Origin: JBDNJM01 sp041687755
GTDB lineage: Bacteria > Planctomycetota > UBA1135 > GCA-002686595
Length of the DNA: 64,000 bases
Assembly (NCBI GenBank): GCA_041687755.1
Contig: JBDNJM010000164.1
Span: 16,426 to 80,425 of the forward strand
Direction: 5' to 3'
The position numbers were made by a program, and so were the translations under genes. The notes beneath the pieces were generated by a model. That model did no database searches. It saw nothing but the letters and a program-made list of their open reading frames with translations, and was not told the origin of the DNA. Each line of letters opens with the position of its first letter. The first letter of the stretch is position 1. Positions 57,973-64,000 of this stretch are shown here, in pieces.

Positions 57973-60681
57973 ATGTTCACGCCCACCCGGCTCCTCGCGC
58001 ACCTCGTCCTGGGCCTCCCCGCCCTGGCCCAGACGCCGAGCTCCGTCGACCTGACGCCGGAGCTCCCGCCGACGGCGACCTGGCCGATCTTCACCGACGT
58101 GGCCGCGATCATCGGCTCCGGCGGCACCGAGTGGGCCGATGCCGGCTCGGGCCGCGGCCAGCTGTGGGCCGACATCGTCGGACCGCACCCTACCGACCCG
58201 CTCGCCGTGGGTCCGCCCGACGGCCTGCTCGACATCGTCCAGACCAACTCCAACTCCCCCGACCTACCGCTCGGCGCGGGTGCCGGGCAGGTGATCGTCG
58301 GCGCCGTCGGCACGACCAGCGCCCCCAGCCTCGTTCTGGTGCAGCAGCCCAACGGCACCTTCCAGGACTTCGCATTCGCCCTGATCCCTGAGTCGAACGA
58401 CGGCTTCGATGCCGCGTGGCCCGGCGGCTCTCCCTGGGGCATCAGCACAGCGGACTTCGACGGCGACGGCGCTCTAGATCTGTTCTACAGCAACGGCGGC
58501 TTTAACACCGCGAGCGTCAACACGCTGCTGCGCGCCGACGGCGACGGCACGTTCCAGAACGTGACGGCCCAGGCCGGCCTCGTCGAGGTCCAGTGCAGCA
58601 CCGCCGGCGTATGGATCGACGGCGACCTGGACGGGGACCTCGACCTGTTCGTCACGAACGTCCACCCCAACGCCACCGGCGTGTACAGCGGTCCGAACGG
58701 CGTGCCGGTGCCCGATCGCTATTACCGCAACGAGAACGACGGCACGTTCACCGAGAACGGACTTGCCGCAGGCCTGGGACTGGCCAGCTCCGGGTTCAAC
58801 GCCACCACCGGTGACCTGGACCTCGACGGCGTGACGGACATCTACCTGTGCTGCTTTAAGCAATACAACAAGACCTACTACGGCCGCGGCGACGGCACCT
58901 TCGCCTTCATGTTGCCGGACGGCAGCCCGGCCGGCGTGCTCGACCCCACCCAGGTGCTGTTTCCGGACCCCGCCCTGCCCGGCAGCCTCGACTTCGTCAG
59001 CCCTCCCGCACTGGAGCCCGGCGTCGTGGGCGAGCTCGCCCTGCTGCCCTCCTGGTCGATGCCGATCGCCTGCACCGACGTCAACGGAGACGGCTGGCTC
59101 GACATCGTGGGCGCCGCCTGGTCCAACCAGATGGGCGACAACAACGACGAGGGCGCGCTCGGCGCCCTATTCGCGCCCGCCGAGCCCTCGCGCGTCTACC
59201 TCAACCGCGGCGATCGCGACGGCGACGGTCGCGGCGACGGGCTGTTCCGGGACGTCACCTTCGAGACGGGCCTGGACCTCACCGGTGGCGTGATGGGCAT
59301 GGCCTACGGCGACTTTAACGGGGACGGCTTCCAGGACTTCTACCTCGGCGCGGGCGGCCCGACGCCGATCGAGCACCTCGAGGAGGATTACACCTTCATC
59401 AACGAGCCGAGCGCGTGGCCGCTCGACTTCCAGGCCGACCCCGACCAACCGCTCGGCAAGGCCTTCTACGAGCTGGGCGCCCTGACCGGCAGCTACGCGA
59501 ACAAGTTGATGACCCACGGCATCAACGCGCGCCGCGGCCCGTTGGGGAACATCGACGTGGTCATCGGCAACGGCGGACCCGCCGTGTTTAACGAGGGTCA
59601 GGCCAACGTCTACTACCAGAACCAAGGCAACGCCGGCCCCGGCCCTAGCGGCATCGTCGAGGTGCGCCTCGAGGCCCCAAACCAGCCGCTGGCCGGGCTG
59701 GGCGCGCGCGTCGAGCTGGTGCGCGACGGCGCGACGGTCGGGCCCCGAGTGCTCGCGCGCCAGCGCACCTCCAGCCAGAACTTCTCCTCCCAATACGCCG
59801 GGCCGCTCGAGATCGGCACCGGCGGTTCGGAGCTGGCCTACGCGGGCGTGCGCTGGCCCGACGGACGCCGCTCCGGTCGCGTGCTGTGGCCCTTCAACGG
59901 CGGCGGCGACGCCTACACCTTCGAGCCGCCGAGCGTCTCCGTGTCTCTCGACGCCGTCCCCACCGGCGGCGGCGCCCTGCGCGCGGTTGCTCGCGTGGAG
60001 AACCACGGGACGACCGCGAGCGACGGCCGACTGCAGCTCGCCTGGCTGTTGCCGGACGCCGGCGCGGATCTGCAGCTCGGCGGCGCGCTCGTGATCCTGC
60101 CCGACCTGGTGCTGGCGCCGGGCGCCTCCTGGGAACTCGTGCTCCCACTGCCCGCCCCGGGCCTGCCGACCGGCCTGTGGGCCCTGCGCTACATCGATGA
60201 CGTGGGCGGCTTGATCGGCGAGGGCGCTGCCTGGGTCGAGGCCCCGAGCCTGCCCGCCAGCCTCCCGGCCACCGACGCCGACCCCGGTCCGGGCGTCATG
60301 ACCACGACCGGTCCGGGCCCGGAGCGGCTCATGCTCGTCCGCGACTCTCTGCGCGTCCCCGCCGCGGCGGTGCGGCTCGTCGAGCATCGCCTGGATGGTG
60401 CCGAGCTCGCTCACCTCGACGGCTCCGGCGGCAGTCTCGAGCTCGCCGGCTACGGACGCGTCCAACTCCACGAGGGCGTCGCCGAGCTGCAGCTCGGCCT
60501 CGATGCCCCGCTCGCGCTGACCGTGCGTCCGGACGTCGTCACGCTCTACTTCGACATCCCGACGGGCTGCTGCGACATCGCGCCTCCCGAACTCGGCAAG
60601 CGCGTGGAGTTCCACATCCCGGATGGGGGATTCTGGCTCGTAGTCGACGAGCGCAGCATCCCACGCCCCGAATCGCGCTGA
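57973..60681 (+). CDS. Secreted FG-GAP/ASPIC-UnbV protein, tandem copy 1
   Basis: 902 residues from the ATG giving MFTPTRLLAHLVLGLPALAQ, a compact signal peptide. After PSSVDLTPELPPTATWPIFT comes a propeller with calcium-type loops (DFDGDGALD, DLDLDGVTD, DVNGDGWLD, DRDGDGRGD, DFNGDGFQD). An ASPIC/UnbV module follows (LAGLGARVELVRDGATVG, ELAYAGVRWPDGRRSGRVL), then beta-sandwich sequence and a Cys-pair motif (FDIPTGCCDIAPPELGKRVE) near the C-terminus. It is a close paralog of the next gene along its whole length, also 902 residues, indicating a tandem duplication. A Pro/Arg-rich open frame upstream of the ATG is not part of it. Confidence 0.9.
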   Translation: MFTPTRLLAHLVLGLPALAQTPSSVDLTPELPPTATWPIFTDVAAIIGSGGTEWADAGSGRGQLWADIVGPHPTDPLAVGPPDGLLDIVQTNSNSPDLPLGAGAGQVIVGAVGTTSAPSLVLVQQPNGTFQDFAFALIPESNDGFDAAWPGGSPWGISTADFDGDGALDLFYSNGGFNTASVNTLLRADGDGTFQNVTAQAGLVEVQCSTAGVWIDGDLDGDLDLFVTNVHPNATGVYSGPNGVPVPDRYYRNENDGTFTENGLAAGLGLASSGFNATTGDLDLDGVTDIYLCCFKQYNKTYYGRGDGTFAFMLPDGSPAGVLDPTQVLFPDPALPGSLDFVSPPALEPGVVGELALLPSWSMPIACTDVNGDGWLDIVGAAWSNQMGDNNDEGALGALFAPAEPSRVYLNRGDRDGDGRGDGLFRDVTFETGLDLTGGVMGMAYGDFNGDGFQDFYLGAGGPTPIEHLEEDYTFINEPSAWPLDFQADPDQPLGKAFYELGALTGSYANKLMTHGINARRGPLGNIDVVIGNGGPAVFNEGQANVYYQNQGNAGPGPSGIVEVRLEAPNQPLAGLGARVELVRDGATVGPRVLARQRTSSQNFSSQYAGPLEIGTGGSELAYAGVRWPDGRRSGRVLWPFNGGGDAYTFEPPSVSVSLDAVPTGGGALRAVARVENHGTTASDGRLQLAWLLPDAGADLQLGGALVILPDLVLAPGASWELVLPLPAPGLPTGLWALRYIDDVGGLIGEGAAWVEAPSLPASLPATDADPGPGVMTTTGPGPERLMLVRDSLRVPAAAVRLVEHRLDGAELAHLDGSGGSLELAGYGRVQLHEGVAELQLGLDAPLALTVRPDVVTLYFDIPTGCCDIAPPELGKRVEFHIPDGGFWLVVDERSIPRPESR

Positions 60682-60978
60682 CCCCTCGGAGCGAGTTCGT
60701 GGCCCTGGCCATCCGCGTCTCGGAACCCCATCCGGCGGCTCTTGGGACCCCTCTCGAGCACGCTCCCGCTCCCTCTTTTTTCGCTCTGCGCTGCGATTAG
60801 GGCCCCGAGGACCCTGGCGGGGACCATGACCCGGCGGGGCGAGCAGCGGCCCGGCAGGCGCCGGGGACAGCCTTCTGAAGGGGCTGCGCTCCAGCTTTCG
60901 GGGATGTTCTGCAACCGTAAACCGCCCGGGCGTCGCAGAGGGCCTAAGCTAAAAAGGGTCCCCCCCCAGGTCTCTTCC
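60682..60978. other. Spacer between tandem paralogs
   Basis: 297 bases, GC-rich, with a T7 run at about 60776-60782 and a C8 run near 60960. No gene. A promoter for copy 2 is possible. No similarity to the region upstream of copy 1 was noticed by eye, so the duplication may not include upstream sequence. Confidence 0.4.
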
Positions 60979-63687
60979 ATGCGCCGACTCCCTGCCTGCC
61001 TCTTGCCGCTCTTTATCGGCGTACCTGCGTACGCCCAGATCCCGAGCTCGGTGAACCTCACGCCCGAGGTCCCGCCCACGGCGACCTGGCCAATCTTCAC
61101 GGACGTCGCGCCCATGATCGGAGCCGGCGGCACGAACTGGGACGATGCCGGTTCGGGGCGCGGCCAGCTGTGGGCTGACATCGCGGGTCCGCACCCCACG
61201 AACCCCCTCATGGTCGGGCCCCCGGACGGCCTGCTCGACATCGTTCAGACGAACTCGAACTCGCCGAACCTGCCGCTCGGCACCGTCGGAGACCAGGTGC
61301 AAATTGAAGCGGTCGGCGCCACGTCCGCCTCCAGCCTCGTCCTGATCCAGCAGGCAAACGGAACGTTCCAAGACTTCGCCGCAGCGCTCGTGCCCGAGTC
61401 CACGGACGGCTTCGACGCCAAGTGGCCGGGAGGCTCCCCTTGGGGCATCAGCACCGCCGACTTCGACGGCGACGGAGCCCTGGACCTGTTCTACAGCAAC
61501 GGTGGCTTCAACACGGCCAGCGTCAATACCCTGCTGCGCGCCGACGGCGATGGCACGTTTAGGAACGTCACCGCCGCGGCTGGCATCACCGAAGTACAGC
61601 CCTCCACGGTCTCCATCTGGATCGACGGCGACCGCGACGGGGATCTGGATTTGTTCGTCGCCAACGTGCATCCCGAGACTTCCAACCTGTGGAGCGGCCC
61701 TGACAACGTCTCGGTGACCGATCGCTACTACCGCAACGAGAACGACGGCACGTTCGTCGAAGACGGCGCCGCCGCGGGGCTCGGCTGGGCGACGAGCGGG
61801 TTTGCTGCCACGACCGGCGACCTCGATCTCGACGGGTACCCGGACATCTACCTGAGCTGCTTCAAGGAGTTCAACAAGGTCTACTACGGCAAGGGCGACG
61901 GGTCCTTCGCCTTCATGCTGCCCCCCGGCGGCCCCGCTGGAATTCTCGACCCCGCCCAGCTGCTGGTTCCCGACCCGGCCTTCCCCGGTGCGGTGGACTT
62001 CGCGAATCCCCCTCTCCTGGGCAACGGCGTGGTGGGCGAACTCCCGCTCCTGCCCTTCTGGTCGATGCCGGTGTCCTGCACGGACCTCAACGGTGATGGC
62101 TGGCTGGACCTCTTCGTGACGGCGTGGTCCTACCAGAAGCCCGATCACAACGAGAACGGCGCCCTCGGCGCCACGTTCGACCCCGCGGAAATCCATCGCC
62201 TGTATCTCAACCGCGGCGATCGCGACGGTGACGGCCGCGGCGACGGACTCTTTCGCGAGGTCAGCAGCGAGGTAGGTCTCGATCTGGTCGGCGGGGTCAT
62301 GGGTCTCGCCACTGCCGATTACAACGGCGATGCCTACGACGACTTTTACATCGGAGCGGGCGGGCCCCAGCCTGTGGAGCACCTCGAGGAGGACTACACG
62401 GTCGTGCAGCAAGCTTCTGGCTGGCCGCTCGACTTCCAGGCCGACCCCGACCAACCGCTCGGCAAGGTGTTCTACGAGGTCGGTGCCCTGACGGGCAGCT
62501 ACGGCAACAAGTTGATGACCCACGGGATCAACCCGCGCCGCGGACCGACCGGCAACATCGACGTCGTGATCGGCAACGGGGGCCCCGCGGTCACAAACAA
62601 CGGGCAGCCGAACGTCTACTTCCAGAACCAGGGGAACGCTGCGCCGACGCCCACGGGCATCGTCGAGATTCAGCTCGGTGCACCGGGCGATCCACTCGGC
62701 GGCCTGGGGGCCCAGGTCCAGCTCATCCGCGACGGCGCGACGGTCGGGTCCCGAGTCGTTGTGCGCCAGCGCACCTCAAGCCAGGCCTTCTCCTCCCAGT
62801 ACGCCGGCCCGCTCGAGATCGGCACCGCCGGGTCCGAGCTCGCCTATGCGGGCGTGCGCTGGGCCGACGGTCGGCGCTCGGGCCGCATCCTGTGGCCGTT
62901 CGGTGGCGGGCTCGATGTGCTTTCCTTCGCCCCGCCCGGCGCCTCCGTGTCCCTCGATGCGATCCCCAGCGGCGGCGGTGCGCTGCGCGCGATGGGGCGC
63001 ATCGAAAACCACGGGCCGGCCTGGACCGACGGCCGCGTGCAGCTGGCCTGGCTGCTGCCCGATGCCTCGGGCGACCTGCAGCTCGGCGGCGCGAAGGTGA
63101 TCCTGCCCGACCTGATCCTCGCCCCGGGTGAATCCTGGGAGCTGGCCCTCCCGCTGCCCGCGCCCGGTCTGCCCACAGGCCTCTGGGCCCTGCGCTACAT
63201 CAGCGACACCGGCACGCTGCTCAACGAAGGCGCTGCCTGGGTCCAGGCCTCCAGCGCCCCCGCCAGCCTGCCCGCCACGAGAGCCGACCCCGACCCCAGC
63301 GTCACCACGAGCAGCGGCCCCGGGGCCCAACGGCTCATGATGGTGCGCGACTCGCTGCGCCTGAAGGCCAGCGCCGTTCGTGTCCTGGAGCACTGCGCCG
63401 ACGGAGCGCTGCTCGCCGAGCTGGACGGGACGGACGCGGAGTGGACGCTCGAAGGCGTCGGGCTCCTGCGCTTCGAAGAGGGTCAGCTCGAACTGGATCT
63501 TGAGGTGGGTTCCGCCCTGGCCATCACCGTCCGCCCCGACCGCCTGAGCCTCTACTACGACATCACGACGAGCTGCTGCGACGTGGCGCCCGCCGACATA
63601 GGCAAGCGCCTTGAGATCGACATCCCGCCCGGCTTGTTCGAGCTGGACGTCGACGGCAGAACGGTGCCCCAGCCCCGCGCGCGGTGA
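60979..63687 (+). CDS. Secreted FG-GAP/ASPIC-UnbV protein, tandem copy 2
   Basis: 902 residues from the ATG giving MRRLPACLLPLFIGVPAYAQ. It matches copy 1 block by block: PSSVNLTPEVPPTATWPIFT, the RGQLWADI segment, WGISTADFDGDGALDLFYSN, the ASPIC-like ELAYAGVRWADGRRSGRIL, and the Cys-pair YDITTSCCDVAPADIGKRLE near the end. Signal peptides differ most. Loops DRDGDGRGD and DLNGDGWLD are kept, while copy 1's DFNGDGFQD has become DYNGDAYDD, losing the Gly. The last codons (PQPRAR) lie at the edge of a tandem repeat array that seems to copy this gene end. Confidence 0.9.
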   Translation: MRRLPACLLPLFIGVPAYAQIPSSVNLTPEVPPTATWPIFTDVAPMIGAGGTNWDDAGSGRGQLWADIAGPHPTNPLMVGPPDGLLDIVQTNSNSPNLPLGTVGDQVQIEAVGATSASSLVLIQQANGTFQDFAAALVPESTDGFDAKWPGGSPWGISTADFDGDGALDLFYSNGGFNTASVNTLLRADGDGTFRNVTAAAGITEVQPSTVSIWIDGDRDGDLDLFVANVHPETSNLWSGPDNVSVTDRYYRNENDGTFVEDGAAAGLGWATSGFAATTGDLDLDGYPDIYLSCFKEFNKVYYGKGDGSFAFMLPPGGPAGILDPAQLLVPDPAFPGAVDFANPPLLGNGVVGELPLLPFWSMPVSCTDLNGDGWLDLFVTAWSYQKPDHNENGALGATFDPAEIHRLYLNRGDRDGDGRGDGLFREVSSEVGLDLVGGVMGLATADYNGDAYDDFYIGAGGPQPVEHLEEDYTVVQQASGWPLDFQADPDQPLGKVFYEVGALTGSYGNKLMTHGINPRRGPTGNIDVVIGNGGPAVTNNGQPNVYFQNQGNAAPTPTGIVEIQLGAPGDPLGGLGAQVQLIRDGATVGSRVVVRQRTSSQAFSSQYAGPLEIGTAGSELAYAGVRWADGRRSGRILWPFGGGLDVLSFAPPGASVSLDAIPSGGGALRAMGRIENHGPAWTDGRVQLAWLLPDASGDLQLGGAKVILPDLILAPGESWELALPLPAPGLPTGLWALRYISDTGTLLNEGAAWVQASSAPASLPATRADPDPSVTTSSGPGAQRLMMVRDSLRLKASAVRVLEHCADGALLAELDGTDAEWTLEGVGLLRFEEGQLELDLEVGSALAITVRPDRLSLYYDITTSCCDVAPADIGKRLEIDIPPGLFELDVDGRTVPQPRAR

Positions 63688-63730
63688 GGCCCCAGCCCCG
63701 CGCGCGGTGAGGCGACAGCTCCGCGCGCGG
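63665..63730. repeat. Duplicated gene 3' end preceding the 17-nt array
   Basis: The end of the paralog gene (CCCCAGCCCCGCGCGCGGTG with its stop) is repeated once directly after the stop, and a shorter degenerate third copy (ACAGCTCCGCGCGCGG) follows. These appear to be the seed of the 17-nt array. Confidence 0.75.
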
Positions 63731-64000
63731 TACGGCTCTGCGCCCGGTACGGCTCTGCGCGCGGTACGGCTCTGCGCGCGGTACGGCTCTGCGCGCGGTA
63801 CGGCTCTGCGCGCGGTACGGCTCTGCGCGCGGTACGGCTCTGCGCGCGGTACGGCTCTGCGCGCGGTACGGCTCTGCGCGAGGTACGGCTCTGCGCGAGG
63901 TACGGCTCTGCGCGAGGTACGGCTCTGCGCGAGGTACGGCTCTGCGCGAGGTACGGCTCTGCGCGAGGTACGGCTCTGCGCGAGGTACGGCTCTGCGCGA
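63731..64000. repeat. 17-nt tandem repeat array, continues past window
   Basis: Units of TACGGCTCTGCGCGCGG repeat without gaps: 15 complete copies plus 15 bases of a sixteenth at the window end. The first unit has CGCCCGG. The next seven have CGCGCGG and from 63867 all have CGCGAGG. The block structure indicates expansion in two bursts. There are no spacers and no dyad beyond GCGCGC, so it is a minisatellite and not a CRISPR. The period is not a multiple of three. Confidence 0.95.

Noticed and set aside
63731..64000. CRISPR array
   Set aside because: Units are contiguous 17-mers with no unique spacers, and no cas genes are present.

Overview
The window is very GC-rich (roughly 70% by eye, not computed). 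Its gene content points to a member of the Planctomycetota, probably a deep-branching marine-type lineage; this is inference from gene families, not from a marker search. The indicators are ECF sigma factor/Ser-Thr kinase pairs, many secreted FG-GAP/VCBS and ASPIC/UnbV proteins, large PQQ-type propellers, and a long MoxR-DUF58-BatA-like operon carrying secreted proteins of squalene-cyclase fold.

Layout. 0-6 kb: a possible partial gene, a secreted protein of unknown function, an intact ECF sigma/kinase pair, a small membrane protein and a membrane-anchored coiled-coil protein. 6.5-10 kb: an initiator tRNA-fMet with its terminator, then a 1 kb-residue secreted solenoid protein with a pure (GAC)17 poly-Asp tract. 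10-18.6 kb (minus strand): housekeeping metabolism with two unusual fusions, AroD-AroE-AroK (behind a DUF2520 protein) and FolK-PanC (between pssA and ispE), plus a secreted beta-sandwich protein. 18.9-25.7 kb: a locus that looks degraded. It holds an LVIVD/FG-GAP gene split by two frameshifts, a sigma factor lacking region 2, and a kinase-WD40 gene with several frameshifts, two in-frame stops and an altered DFG motif. 26-27.7 kb: eno and an ftsB-like gene, followed by a REP-like palindrome. 28-30 kb: a PQQ-like propeller protein.

30.4-50.5 kb is a continuous plus-strand operon of ten genes: moxR, DUF58, BatA/vWA, vWA/GATase-like, a giant PQQ protein, a cyclase-fold protein, a DUF4175-like protein, a giant coiled coil, a Gln-rich protein and a second cyclase-fold protein. 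Many of its genes overlap by a few bases. A MoxR chaperone, three vWA-type proteins in or at the membrane, and five exported partners suggest one envelope-associated machine of unknown function. This is the best candidate for an undescribed system here.

50.7-64 kb holds an FG-GAP/ASPIC protein, a sugar nucleotidyltransferase, an FG-GAP lipoprotein with about a dozen calcium-type loops, and two tandem 902-residue FG-GAP/ASPIC paralogs. The window ends inside a 17-nt tandem repeat array that appears to have grown from the 3' end of the last gene. Frameshift calls at G/C homopolymers could be sequencing errors; the in-frame stops and the motif change argue that at least part of the decay is real.
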